Of a stretch of DNA of 64,000 bases, positions 53,473 to 61,605 are shown in pieces. The stretch comes from Clostridiales bacterium (GTDB taxonomy: Bacteria > Bacillota > Clostridia > Peptostreptococcales > Anaerovoracaceae), in contig QXXF01000022.1 in the NCBI GenBank assembly GCA_009911365.1, forward strand, positions 25,255-89,254, written 5' to 3'. The translations under genes and the position numbers were made by a program. The first letter of the stretch is position 1, and each line of letters opens with the position of its first letter. Below the pieces are notes generated by a model. It saw only the letters and a program-made list of their open reading frames with translations. It had not been told where the DNA came from and made no database searches.

Positions 53473-54321
53473 ATGCAAGGGAAATTAATAAGCAACACGT
53501 TATCTTTTAGCGGAATGGGCAAATCAGAGAAACGAGTCCAAAGAAAAAGAACAGGAGTGAACACGCCGAGAATGATTTCCATCGGAGTGGGAATCCTGAT
53601 TTTCGCGGTTTGGCTCTATATTTCTGTTACTGGTGTGGTGGATCCCAAATTCATCCCTACGATTCAGTCTGTCTGGGACGCGCTGGTGAATATCAGTATA
53701 GAAGGTTACAAAGGCAGCACGTTGCTTCAACATTTAGGCGCTAGCTTCTTCCGCCTCTTCGTGGCATTTGGGCTGGCTATCCTTGCGGCAGTGCCTCTAG
53801 GCCTTGCCTGCGGCCAGAGTGAAAAAGCGCGGGCGGCTTTGGAGCCGATTGTGGAGTTCATTCGGCCTTTGCCACCACTTGCTTATTATACCCTGCTGGT
53901 CCTTTGGATGGGGATTGAAAATGAATCGAAAATCGCGCTTCTTTTCTTGGCATGCTTCGCGCCCATCTATGTTGCCTGCGTAGCTGCGGTAAAGAAGATC
54001 CCAGCTGCTTATGTAAATGCGGCCACCACATTAGGCGCGAGCGACAGGCAAGTGTTTTGGAGAGTCATTCTGCCTTATACGGCGCCAGATATTTTTACTG
54101 GGATTCGGACCGCGATGGGGCATGGATACAGCACGCTGGTAGCTGCGGAGATGGTAGCCGCCGCTTCCGGGATCGGCTGGATGGTGCTGGATGCCAGCAA
54201 CTGGCTGAGGAGTGATGTGATCTTTGCCGGTATTATCGTCATGGGGGTCACAGGCATTTTGATCGACAAGATCCTGCGGCTTGCTGAAAGAAAGCTGGTT
54301 CCTTGGAAAGGAAAGCTATAA
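53473..54321 (+). CDS. ABC transporter permease, taurine/sulfonate (TauC/SsuC) type
   Basis: 282 aa with a cytoplasmic N-terminus and about six transmembrane helices. BPD-transport family features include IEFIRPLPPLAYYTLLVLWMG and the EAA-like loop AATTLGASDRQVFWRVILPYTAPDIFTGIR. AGGAGA lies about 8 nt before the ATG. First gene of the permease / binding protein / ATPase / alcohol dehydrogenase operon. Confidence 0.88.
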   Translation: MQGKLISNTLSFSGMGKSEKRVQRKRTGVNTPRMISIGVGILIFAVWLYISVTGVVDPKFIPTIQSVWDALVNISIEGYKGSTLLQHLGASFFRLFVAFGLAILAAVPLGLACGQSEKARAALEPIVEFIRPLPPLAYYTLLVLWMGIENESKIALLFLACFAPIYVACVAAVKKIPAAYVNAATTLGASDRQVFWRVILPYTAPDIFTGIRTAMGHGYSTLVAAEMVAAASGIGWMVLDASNWLRSDVIFAGIIVMGVTGILIDKILRLAERKLVPWKGKL

Positions 54322-54387
54322 AGAATAGAAAGCAATAGAAAATATCTGTAAATGAGAGATTCAATGATTAATATGGAGGTAAAGAAC

Positions 54388-55425
54388 ATGAAATTAAAAA
54401 AAATCATAGCAGCATTGACTATGTTGACAGTCGTGGCTTTGGCAGGAGCGGGATGCGGTGGCTCTGGTTCTGATGATTCGGCATCTAATGGAGAAAAAGG
54501 CGCGGATAAGGTGGTGATCGGTACCCAGGATCTGCTAGATACATCGGTAATCGCCAAAAGCGAAGGATATTTCCAGGAAGCCATGGGAGACAATGTGGAA
54601 ATCGAGCGGCTCAGTGCGGGAAGGGATATCAACAACGCGCTCATGTCAGACAGCGTGGAATTCGGGATGATGGGGATCTGTCCTACAACGGTCGGTCTCT
54701 CTTCTGACGCTGGTTATAAAGTGATCTGGATAGAAGACCTGATCAGGGGAACAGAAGGTCTGGTGGCAAAGACTGACAGCGGCATCAACAGCGTAAAAGA
54801 CATGAAGGGCAAGAAAGTCGGCGTTACCCTTGCTTCCAGCGGCCACTATGGTCTGCTGTGCGCGTTGCAGGATGAAGGCATGACCAGCGAAGACATCGAA
54901 ATGGTAGATCTGGCGCCAGATGCGATCAACTCTGCTTGGGCAAGAGGCGACATCGATGTGGCTTACACCTGGAACCCGACATTGATCAACTTGAAAAACA
55001 GCGGTGGGAAAGTCCTGCTCACAGGCGCTGACTTAGCCAAGAAGGGTCATCAGACTATCAATTTCCACGTAGTGCGCACAGATTTCGCAGAAGAAAACCC
55101 AGAAGCGGTGAAGCAGTATTGCGCAGCCCTGGCAAAAGGCGTGAAACTTTATTACGATGACAGAGATGCGGCTTATGATATTGTAAGCAAATATTTGGAA
55201 ATGACAGTGGAAAACGCAAAAGAGCAAATGTCCGATGAGTATATCAAGTTGGAAAACCAGTTGGATGACAATGCGCTGGGAGCTGATAACGCGGCGAAAT
55301 CCATTTATCAAGTAGCCAAGTTCCTGGAAAAAGAAGGACAGATCGAAGAGACGAGAGATCTGGATTATTACAAGTCTATGATTGATACTAGTTATATTGA
55401 AGCACTGCAGGCAGAGCAGAAATAG
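54388..55425 (+). CDS. Taurine-type ABC transporter substrate-binding lipoprotein (TauA-like)
   Basis: 345 aa from ATG 54388 (GGAGG 8 nt upstream; ATG 54352 is rejected). Signal peptide with lipobox (VALAGAGC), then a class II binding protein. Resemblance to TauA is visible in SSGHYGLLCALQDEG, the ligand-site segment VDLAPDAINSAWARGDIDVAYTWNPTL and RTDFAEENPEAVKQY. Expected ligand: taurine or another small sulfonate, though related nitrate/thiamine-precursor binders share the fold. Confidence 0.85.
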   Translation: MKLKKIIAALTMLTVVALAGAGCGGSGSDDSASNGEKGADKVVIGTQDLLDTSVIAKSEGYFQEAMGDNVEIERLSAGRDINNALMSDSVEFGMMGICPTTVGLSSDAGYKVIWIEDLIRGTEGLVAKTDSGINSVKDMKGKKVGVTLASSGHYGLLCALQDEGMTSEDIEMVDLAPDAINSAWARGDIDVAYTWNPTLINLKNSGGKVLLTGADLAKKGHQTINFHVVRTDFAEENPEAVKQYCAALAKGVKLYYDDRDAAYDIVSKYLEMTVENAKEQMSDEYIKLENQLDDNALGADNAAKSIYQVAKFLEKEGQIEETRDLDYYKSMIDTSYIEALQAEQK

Positions 55426-55438
55426 CGAGGGCTTCGCA

Positions 55439-56236
55439 GTGAAAGACAAGAAAGTTTTGATGACGATCGAAGATCTGTCGCTCCAATATGAAGGGGCGGA
55501 CAGTTCCATGGACACTCTGGCCTTGAGCCATGTGGACCTTACGGTGTATGAAGGAGATTTTATCTGTGTGTTAGGGCCTTCGGGCTGTGGAAAGAGCACG
55601 CTCCTGAACATCATGGCAGGACTTTTGAGTTCCACGGAAGGCACGGTGAAAATGATGGGAGAGCCAGTGACGGGCGTGGATTGGAAGCGGGCCGTGGTCT
55701 TTCAGACCCCTACCTTATATCCGTGGCTGGATGTTTACAAGAACATTGCTTTTGGCCCCAATGTCCGGGGCGTGGATCCGAAAGAGGCGGAGCAGCGGGC
55801 AAAGGATTATTTGAATCTGGTAGGGCTTCAGGAATTCGCCCATGCCAAGCCATACGAGCTTTCAGGCGGCATGCGGCAGAGGGTGGCCCTGGCGAGAGCT
55901 TTGGTCAATGATCCCAAAATGATGCTCATGGACGAACCATTCGGCGCGCTGGACGCTTTTACGAGGAACACCATGCAGGATCTGATCCGAAAGATCTGGA
56001 AAGAGACGAAGAAAACCGTGTTCCTTATCACCCATGATGTGGATGAAGCCCTGACCTTGGGCACCAGGGTCATCGCCATGTCTCCCCGTCCGGGACGCAT
56101 TGTCAAGGAAGTAGAGATTGATTTCACGCTTCAGATGGAGGATAGTCAGGAAGACGCACGTTATACGCCAGAATATATTAGTTTGAGAAAAGAAATCCTC
56201 CAGCTCATGGGGGAAGGCCGGGGAGGTACGAAATGA
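55439..56236 (+). CDS. ABC transporter ATPase, taurine/sulfonate (TauB/SsuB) type
   Basis: 265 aa from GTG 55439 (GAGGG about 7 nt upstream; the longer ATG 55382 lies inside the previous gene). Walker A GPSGCGKST, Q-loop VFQTPTLYPWLDVYKNI, signature LSGGMRQRVALARAL, Walker B MMLMDEPFGALD, H-loop ITHDVDEAL. The stop overlaps the next start (ATGA). Confidence 0.9.
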   Translation: MKDKKVLMTIEDLSLQYEGADSSMDTLALSHVDLTVYEGDFICVLGPSGCGKSTLLNIMAGLLSSTEGTVKMMGEPVTGVDWKRAVVFQTPTLYPWLDVYKNIAFGPNVRGVDPKEAEQRAKDYLNLVGLQEFAHAKPYELSGGMRQRVALARALVNDPKMMLMDEPFGALDAFTRNTMQDLIRKIWKETKKTVFLITHDVDEALTLGTRVIAMSPRPGRIVKEVEIDFTLQMEDSQEDARYTPEYISLRKEILQLMGEGRGGTK

Positions 56237-57357
56237 GAGAGATCCTCTTAAAACCGGAGCTGTATAAATTCAAAACGTTTCATGAATTCATAGAGACGTT
56301 TCCCTTGCATGAACGGGATTTGATTTTGACTACCGGATATCTGTATGACACGTTCATCAAGCCTTATGGAGCGGGGATTCCCGTTCTGCGACAGGATGAT
56401 TTCGGAGCCGGAGAACCTACGGAAGAAATGCTGGAAGGGATCTTTTCTAGCCTGGATTATGATTCTTATGACAGAGTGGTCGCCATTGGCGGCGGGACAG
56501 TCATGGATCTTGGAAAAATGCTGACTGTCAGGCGAACGGGAACAATCAATGACTTGTTTTTCAAACGGGCTGAACTGATCAGAGAGAAAAAGCTGATCGC
56601 TATCCCTACGACCTGCGGGACTGGATCAGAAGTCACCAGCACTTCCGTTGCCATTGTAAAGGATGAGAGCGGAGCCACTACAAAGCTAGGGCTGCTGTCA
56701 GAGGATTTGATTGCGGACACAGCTTGTCTCATACCAGAGTTCCTCACCAGTCTGCCTCATCAGGCCTTTTCGGAAGCGTTGATCGATGCGCTGATCCATG
56801 CGGTGGAAGCCTTTCTGTCACCTAGAAGGGCGACCATGACAACGGATCTCTTTGCCAGAGGCGCGATCGAACTGATCTTAAAGGGCCTTCGAATGGCAGA
56901 GGAAGGTCATGATTTAAGGCAGGACTATGGAGAAGCGTTGCTGACAGCGTCTTGCTATGCGGGAATCGCATTTTTGCAGGCAGGCTGCGGGACGGTCCAC
57001 GGATTATCCTATCCATTGAGCGGCGCTTATTTGGTGACCCATGGCGCATCCAATTACGCATTCTTTGAGAAAGTCTTGGAAACTTATCAAACATATAAAC
57101 CTGATGGCAAGCTCCGGGAACTGCGGAGCATGATCTGCCAGATCTTTGGATGCGAAGATGACAAGGCTCTGGCTGTTCTGGCACAGGCAGAGGCCCATCT
57201 GATCCCTGTGAAAAGGCTCAGGGAATACGGAGTCCGAGAAGGAGATCTTCCAGTCTTCACAAGATCCGTGTTCACCAATCAAAAACGGCTGGTGGACAAT
57301 TCCTATGTGCCACTGACCGAAGAAATGGTGGAGGAAATTTACCGCCAGGTCTATTGA
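56233..57357 (+). CDS. Iron-containing alcohol dehydrogenase, 4-hydroxybutyrate dehydrogenase-like
   Basis: 374 aa group III Fe-ADH, NAD(P)H-linked. Seen: AIGGGTVMDLGKML (nucleotide site), AIPTTCGTGSEVTSTSV, ALIDALIHAVEAFLSP and GTVHGLSYPLSGAYLVTHGASN (metal-binding Asp/His residues). Overall pattern, including the KPELYKFKTFHEFIETF opening and the tail with LPVFTRSVFTNQKRLVDNSY, is that of clostridial 4-hydroxybutyrate dehydrogenase. The sulfoacetaldehyde reductases of taurine degraders belong to the same broad family, so in this operon (4-bp overlap with a taurine-type ATPase) such a role is possible but unproven. Confidence 0.85.
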   Translation: MREILLKPELYKFKTFHEFIETFPLHERDLILTTGYLYDTFIKPYGAGIPVLRQDDFGAGEPTEEMLEGIFSSLDYDSYDRVVAIGGGTVMDLGKMLTVRRTGTINDLFFKRAELIREKKLIAIPTTCGTGSEVTSTSVAIVKDESGATTKLGLLSEDLIADTACLIPEFLTSLPHQAFSEALIDALIHAVEAFLSPRRATMTTDLFARGAIELILKGLRMAEEGHDLRQDYGEALLTASCYAGIAFLQAGCGTVHGLSYPLSGAYLVTHGASNYAFFEKVLETYQTYKPDGKLRELRSMICQIFGCEDDKALAVLAQAEAHLIPVKRLREYGVREGDLPVFTRSVFTNQKRLVDNSYVPLTEEMVEEIYRQVY

Positions 57358-57390
57358 CCAAAAAATATTATAACATTAGCCAAAATATCG

Positions 57391-57438
57391 GCTGCCGCAG
57401 GAGCGTATCTAATCTCATTCATGCGGCGGCCTATTTTG
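57391..57438 (+). terminator. Probable terminator after the transporter/ADH operon
   Basis: GCTGCCGCA (57391-57399) pairs with TGCGGCGGC (57422-57430) with one G-U, then TATTTTGTTT. Confidence 0.7.
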
Positions 57439-57443
57439 TTTGC

Positions 57444-57471
57444 TTGACAAGTGCGCCATCTACTTTATAAT
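57444..57471 (+). promoter_or_regulatory. Sigma-A promoter for the flavoprotein pair
   Basis: TTGACA (57444-57449), a 16-bp spacer and TATAAT (57466-57471), both hexamers perfect, 54 bp upstream of the GTG start. Confidence 0.85.
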
Positions 57472-57525
57472 AGAAAAGGAATTGGAACGATCTTATATAA
57501 TATAGGAAATGATTGAGGTGAAGCT

Positions 57526-58710
57526 GTGCTGGATTTTTGTATCATCGGAGGAGGCGCTTCTGGCCTGGTGGCTGCTGTGGCAGCGGCAGGGCAGGGAAGT
57601 GGAAAAAGCGTTCTCGTATTGGAAAAGAAACCATTGCCTGGGAAAAAACTGGCGGCTACGGGAAATGGGAAATGCAACCTGACAAACAGAGCGTGTCCAG
57701 GGGCAAAAGAGACGCTGGCGTTTTTCGCGTCCATAGGGATTTTCACCAGGACGGAAGAGCAGGGGAGAGTCTACCCCTATGCCATGCAGGCCAAGGACGT
57801 GGTGTACGCACTGGTAGAGCGGGCCAAAGGCCTGGGCGTGGAAATCAGGACAGAATGTCCAGTGCGGCAGGTAAAAAAAATAGAGGAAGGCTTTCAGGTG
57901 GACTACGAAGGCGGATGCTTGAAGGCCCATAGCGTTCTCATCGCAGCAGGAGGAAAGGCGGGTCCGCAGTTTGGGTCCGCGGGAGACGGCTATGTCATGG
58001 CAAAAGCTTTGGGTCACCATGTGACAAGGCTGGCTCCAGTGCTCACAGGGTTAGAAACAACAGTGGATATCAGTCATTTGAAAGGGATCAGAGTGAAAGC
58101 CAGGGTGTTTTTAAAAAAGGATGGCAGACAGACCGCGGAGGAGCAAGGAGAAGTCCAATTTAACCAGGATGGACTTTCCGGCATCTGTGTGATGAACTTG
58201 AGCCGGTCTGTAAAGCTAAAGCCAGGGGAGGCTTTTGCGGAAGGCATGGCAAGGTATAGCGTTTGCGTGGATTTTTTGCCGGATCTGGACTTGTATCAGA
58301 CGAAAAGAATGTTGATGGAGCGCGGCGGAATACCAGGCATGAAGGGAGAAGACCTGCTCTTATCCGTGGTGCCGGACAAATTGAAACAGGAATTGATTTC
58401 TGCGGCAGGAATCTCCCCGCGGCAGGGGGCAAGGGACATTTCCCCAGCAAAACAGGAGGTTCTCAGTCATTTGCTAAAGTCCTGGGAACTGCCTCTGAAA
58501 GGCACTGGCGGCTGGAAAAAAGCCCAGTGTACGGCAGGCGGCGTGTCGCTGGAGGAGATTCATATGGACACGATGGAGTCAAAATTCGTTCCGGGTCTTT
58601 ATTTTGCTGGAGAAATCATTGATTATGACGGCCCCTGTGGGGGATTCAATTTGCAGAACGCATGGGAAACAGGCATCAAGGCGGGAAAGGCGGCGGCACA
58701 TGTATTATAG
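57526..58710 (+). CDS. HI0933/BaiN-family flavoprotein (NAD(P)/FAD-dependent oxidoreductase)
   Basis: 394 aa. FAD-binding GGGASGLVAAVAAA at the N-terminus, the family signature PLPGKKLAATGNGKCNLTN, the second dinucleotide region SVLIAAGGKAGPQFGSAGDGY and the C-terminal FAGEIIDYDGPCGGFNLQNAWETG. Relatives include the bile-acid reductase BaiN, but most are uncharacterised; no bai genes are near. GTG start with GAGGTG 5 nt upstream. Overlaps the next gene by 11 bp. Confidence 0.85.
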   Translation: MLDFCIIGGGASGLVAAVAAAGQGSGKSVLVLEKKPLPGKKLAATGNGKCNLTNRACPGAKETLAFFASIGIFTRTEEQGRVYPYAMQAKDVVYALVERAKGLGVEIRTECPVRQVKKIEEGFQVDYEGGCLKAHSVLIAAGGKAGPQFGSAGDGYVMAKALGHHVTRLAPVLTGLETTVDISHLKGIRVKARVFLKKDGRQTAEEQGEVQFNQDGLSGICVMNLSRSVKLKPGEAFAEGMARYSVCVDFLPDLDLYQTKRMLMERGGIPGMKGEDLLLSVVPDKLKQELISAAGISPRQGARDISPAKQEVLSHLLKSWELPLKGTGGWKKAQCTAGGVSLEEIHMDTMESKFVPGLYFAGEIIDYDGPCGGFNLQNAWETGIKAGKAAAHVL

Positions 58711-60208
58711 AATCCATCAGATCAAGTTAAAGCCAGGAGAAGGCAAAGCAGTCATCCCTGAGAAAATCAGAAAGAAAACAGGGGCAAGGGTGAAGGATTG
58801 GATCATAAGGCGGGAATCCATAGATGCCAGGGACAAAGGGGCCATCCGTTTGGTGTACACAGTGGATTTTTCCTGTGAGAAAAGGCTGAAACTGGAGAAA
58901 GCACCCGATTTGACCTATCGATACCCGGAGCCAGGGAGCAAAGCCTTGGCTCACAGGCCGGTGATCGTAGGATTTGGTCCCTGCGGCATATTCGCTGCTT
59001 TGACTTTGGCAGAAATGGGATATCGGCCCCTGGTACTGGAGAGAGGGCGGGCCATGGAGCAGCGGGTGCGGGACGTAGAGCGGTTTTGGAAAGAGGGTGC
59101 GTTGGACGAGGAATCCAACGTCCAATTTGGAGAGGGCGGCGCGGGCACGTTTTCCGATGGCAAACTGACCACTGGCATCAAGGACCCTCGGATTTTCAAA
59201 GTCCTGGAAACTTTTGTGGCTGCGGGCGCAGACCCAAAGATCCTCTACAAACACAAGCCGCATATTGGCACGGATGTGCTGCGGCAAGTGGTGGTCAATC
59301 TGCGGAACCAGATCATAGAACATGGCGGCGAGATCCGATTTTCCAGTAAAGTGACGGATTTGGCCATCACAGGGGGCAGACTTTCAGGCATAGAGGTGAA
59401 CGGCCAGGAACGAATTGAAACAGAGCATTTGATCCTTGCTCTGGGGCATAGTTCTCGGGACACGCTGCGCATGCTGTGGGACAGAGGGCTGGCTATGGAG
59501 CAAAAGCCATTTTCCATTGGCGTGCGTATCCAGCATCCGCAGGAATGGATCGATAGGGCGCAGTATGGGGACCCGGCATTGGCCCGCATGTTAGGACCAG
59601 CGGATTACAAGCTGAGCCATCACTGTGAAAATGGCAGGGGCGTTTATACATTCTGCATGTGCCCTGGAGGCCAGGTGATCATGGCAGCTTCGCAGCAAGG
59701 GATGACAGTTACCAATGGCATGAGTTACAGCCAGAGGAACGGAAAGTTTGCTAACAGCGGCCTTTTAGTGGATGTGAGGGTTTCTGATTTTCCATCGGAG
59801 GATCCTTTGGCAGGCGTTGCGTTTCAGGAGCAGTATGAACGGCTGGCCTTTGGACAGGGAAATCCGCCGCGGGTTCGTCTGGAGGGCTTTGGAGCCCCGG
59901 AAGATCCTGTAGCCGCTTCTCTACCAAAATTCGCAGTGGAAGCTATCAAAGAGGCCATGCCTTTCTTGGGAAAACGACTGAAGCGGTTCGATGATCCAGA
60001 GGCGCTTTTGATCGGTGTGGAGAGCCGCAGCTCTTCGCCAGTACGCCTGCCTCGGGAGTCGGACTTGTCAGCCAATATCCAGGGGATCTATCCTGCTGGG
60101 GAAGGTGCTGGATACTCAGGCGGCATCATGTCAGCGGCAGTAGATGGGATCAGGGCGGCAGAAGAGATCGCAAAGAGGTTTCTGCCAATGAAGGAGCTGG
60201 AAGTCTGA
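58700..60208 (+). CDS. FAD-dependent oxidoreductase, COG2509 type
   Basis: 502 aa from ATG 58700 (MYYRIHQIKLKPGEGK). The N-terminal about 85 residues form the small domain that precedes the flavin fold in this family; then GFGPCGIFAALTLAEMG (FAD), ERGRAMEQRVRDVERFW, NVQFGEGGAGTFSDGKLTTGI, the mid-region MCPGGQVIMAASQQGMTVTNGMS and the terminal GEGAGYSGGIMSAAVDGIRAA. Uncharacterised dehydrogenase family widespread in Clostridia; coupled to the upstream flavoprotein by overlapping frames. A weak hairpin at 60209-60228 and a stronger one at 60266 follow. Confidence 0.85.
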   Translation: MYYRIHQIKLKPGEGKAVIPEKIRKKTGARVKDWIIRRESIDARDKGAIRLVYTVDFSCEKRLKLEKAPDLTYRYPEPGSKALAHRPVIVGFGPCGIFAALTLAEMGYRPLVLERGRAMEQRVRDVERFWKEGALDEESNVQFGEGGAGTFSDGKLTTGIKDPRIFKVLETFVAAGADPKILYKHKPHIGTDVLRQVVVNLRNQIIEHGGEIRFSSKVTDLAITGGRLSGIEVNGQERIETEHLILALGHSSRDTLRMLWDRGLAMEQKPFSIGVRIQHPQEWIDRAQYGDPALARMLGPADYKLSHHCENGRGVYTFCMCPGGQVIMAASQQGMTVTNGMSYSQRNGKFANSGLLVDVRVSDFPSEDPLAGVAFQEQYERLAFGQGNPPRVRLEGFGAPEDPVAASLPKFAVEAIKEAMPFLGKRLKRFDDPEALLIGVESRSSSPVRLPRESDLSANIQGIYPAGEGAGYSGGIMSAAVDGIRAAEEIAKRFLPMKELEV

Positions 60209-60265
60209 GGAGAGACATCTGGCTCTCCTTTATAATAAAAAATGGAAACTGAAAATTTTTAAATA

Positions 60266-60297
60266 AAAAATCCTCAAACATTATATTTGAGGATTTT

Positions 60298-60298
<1 letters not shown>
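60266..60298. terminator. Bidirectional terminator between the flavoprotein operon and the tRNA array
   Basis: AAAAATCCTCAAA (60266-60278) and TTTGAGGATTTTT (60286-60298) form a perfect 13-bp stem with T-rich flanks on both strands. It serves the plus-strand operon and the minus-strand tRNA transcript. Confidence 0.88.
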
Positions 60299-60372
<74 letters not shown>

Positions 60373-60412
60373 ATAAGGATGAGCAAAACATTACATTTTG
60401 CTCAATTGTTAT

Positions 60413-60487
60413 TGGCTAGGGTAGCAGGATTCGAACCTGCGCATGATGGAATCAGAATCCATTGCCTTACCGCTTGGCGATACCCCA
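60413..60487 (-). tRNA. tRNA-Gln (CTG)
   Basis: Acceptor TGGGGTA/TACCCTA (one wobble), anticodon loop TTCTGAT giving CTG, T-loop GTTCGAATC, encoded CCA. The U1-A72-type acceptor end is typical of tRNA-Gln. Confidence 0.93.
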
Positions 60488-60503
60488 TCGTAAAAAATGA
60501 TAT

Positions 60504-60580
60504 TGGGGTGGATAGTGGGATTCGAACCCACGCATAATGGAGCCACAACCCATTGTCTTAACCACTTGACGATACCCACC
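60504..60580 (-). tRNA. tRNA-His (GTG)
   Basis: Acceptor GTGGGTA/TATCCAC, anticodon loop TTGTGGC giving GTG. The extra G at -1 (60580) faces discriminator C (60507), the histidine identity pair. CCA is encoded. Confidence 0.94.
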
Positions 60581-60641
60581 ACACAGCACATACATTATAT
60601 ATGGTTTAAGAAGAAAATGCAAGACACATTTTTAAAAAAAT

Positions 60642-60718
60642 TGGCGATCCGGAACGGGCTCGAACCGTCGACCTCCAGCGTGACAGGCTGGCATTCTAAC
60701 CAACTGAACTACCGGACC
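60642..60718 (-). tRNA. tRNA-Asp (GTC)
   Basis: Acceptor GGTCCGG/CCGGATC, D-arm GTTCAGTTGGTTAGAAT, anticodon loop CTGTCAC giving GTC, discriminator G and encoded CCA. Confidence 0.95.
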
Positions 60719-60723
60719 GCAAT

Positions 60724-60799
60724 TGGTGGGCGTTATAGGGCTCGAACCTATGACCCTCTGCTTGTAAGGCAGATGCTCTCCCAGCTGAGCTAAACGCCC
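60724..60799 (-). tRNA. tRNA-Val (TAC)
   Basis: Acceptor GGGCGTT/AACGCCC, D-arm AGCTCAGCTGGGAGAGC, anticodon loop CTTACAA giving TAC, discriminator A and encoded CCA. Confidence 0.96.
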
Positions 60800-60805
60800 G
60801 AAAAA

Positions 60806-60882
60806 TGGTAGCGGCGAGAGGAGTCGAACCTCCGACCTTCCGGGTATGAACCGGACGCTCTAGCCAACTAAGCTACACCGCC
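60806..60882 (-). tRNA. tRNA-Met (CAT), elongator type
   Basis: Acceptor GGCGGTG/CGCCGCT, D-arm GCTTAGTTGGCTAGAGC, anticodon loop TTCATAC giving CAT, discriminator A and encoded CCA. The acceptor pairs at position 1-72 (G-U), unlike initiator tRNA; the sequence matches elongator tRNA-Met of Bacillota. First tRNA of the transcript. Confidence 0.92.
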
Positions 60883-60912
60883 GCATTCCTTCTTTGCGTG
60901 ACTGCAAGAATT

Positions 60913-60941
60913 ATATTACCATTTTCAGGTCAATCTGTCAA
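60913..60941 (-). promoter_or_regulatory. Sigma-A promoter of the tRNA array
   Basis: On the minus strand TTGACA (60936-60941), a 17-bp spacer and TAATAT (60913-60918), about 30 bp before tRNA-Met. The rest of the gap to 61146 holds a TTTAGATA direct repeat (60950-60967 region) and no clear feoA promoter. Confidence 0.85.
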
Positions 60942-61146
60942 CATGTTTTTTTAGATAAATTTAGATATTTTCTCACTTAAAGAAAAATATCGTCACTGTG
61001 TTGACCAAAACGGAACAGAGTTTGATTCCCTGTGAATTTGCACTCTTTAGAACCGTTGGCTTCCGCTGTTCATATACTACAGTATCATGCCCTGCGGATA
61101 TGTTTTTTGTCCTGTAATTTACATAAATGAAAAGGAGAAGGATTTT

Positions 61147-61395
61147 ATGTGTTTAGAAACATTTGATTTATCCCATCTGCCTATCGGATGTCGTGGAACG
61201 ATTGTAGCCATCAACGCCAGTGGCATGGAAAAAAACAGATTCATTGATTTGGGGCTTGCGCCGTCCCAGAGTATAAAAAGCTTGTTTAGAAGCCCTGCGA
61301 AGAACCCGACCGCCTATGAAGTGATGGGAGCAGTCTTTGCCCTTCGCAGTGAAGATGCGGAGAAAATCATAGTGCGAAGTGAAAGTCAGTCTTGA
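61147..61395 (+). CDS. FeoA-domain protein
   Basis: 82 aa SH3-like FeoA domain, accessory to ferrous iron transport. ATG 61147 is used (AAAAGGAGAAGG upstream); the 20-codon longer frame from 61087 is ignored. Motifs: LPIGCRGTIVAINAS, NRFIDLGLAPSQSI and TAYEVMGAVFALR. No feoB is adjacent, so it is a stand-alone FeoA. Weak hairpin potential follows; 61396-61548 is otherwise empty. Confidence 0.82.
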   Translation: MCLETFDLSHLPIGCRGTIVAINASGMEKNRFIDLGLAPSQSIKSLFRSPAKNPTAYEVMGAVFALRSEDAEKIIVRSESQS

Positions 61396-61548
61396 GGGGC
61401 TGGCTTTTAGCGAATAGAAATTTTTAACGGGGCATATGTTTGGCAGATATAGTCGTTATAGATAGAAGTGTAAAATGAAAAAAAGGTGCCATGTGTCCTA
61501 CAGAAATTTCTATCAATATACAAAACAAAAGCCTGTTGTCAGGAGTGA

Positions 61549-61577
61549 TTGACACAAAAAGGTTTGGCGTGTATGAT
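61549..61577 (+). promoter_or_regulatory. Sigma-A promoter of the second metallophosphoesterase
   Basis: Perfect TTGACA (61549-61554), a 17-bp spacer and TATGAT (61572-61577). It proves that a coding start at 61549 is wrong and supports the ATG at 61606. Confidence 0.85.
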
Positions 61578-61605
61578 TGAATATAAATCGTCAGGGGGAA
61601 AAGAA

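Noticed and set aside
57526-58710. Bile-acid 7-dehydroxylation gene baiN
   Set aside because: HI0933-family proteins are widespread and no other bai gene is present. The family name is kept without assigning the bile-acid role.
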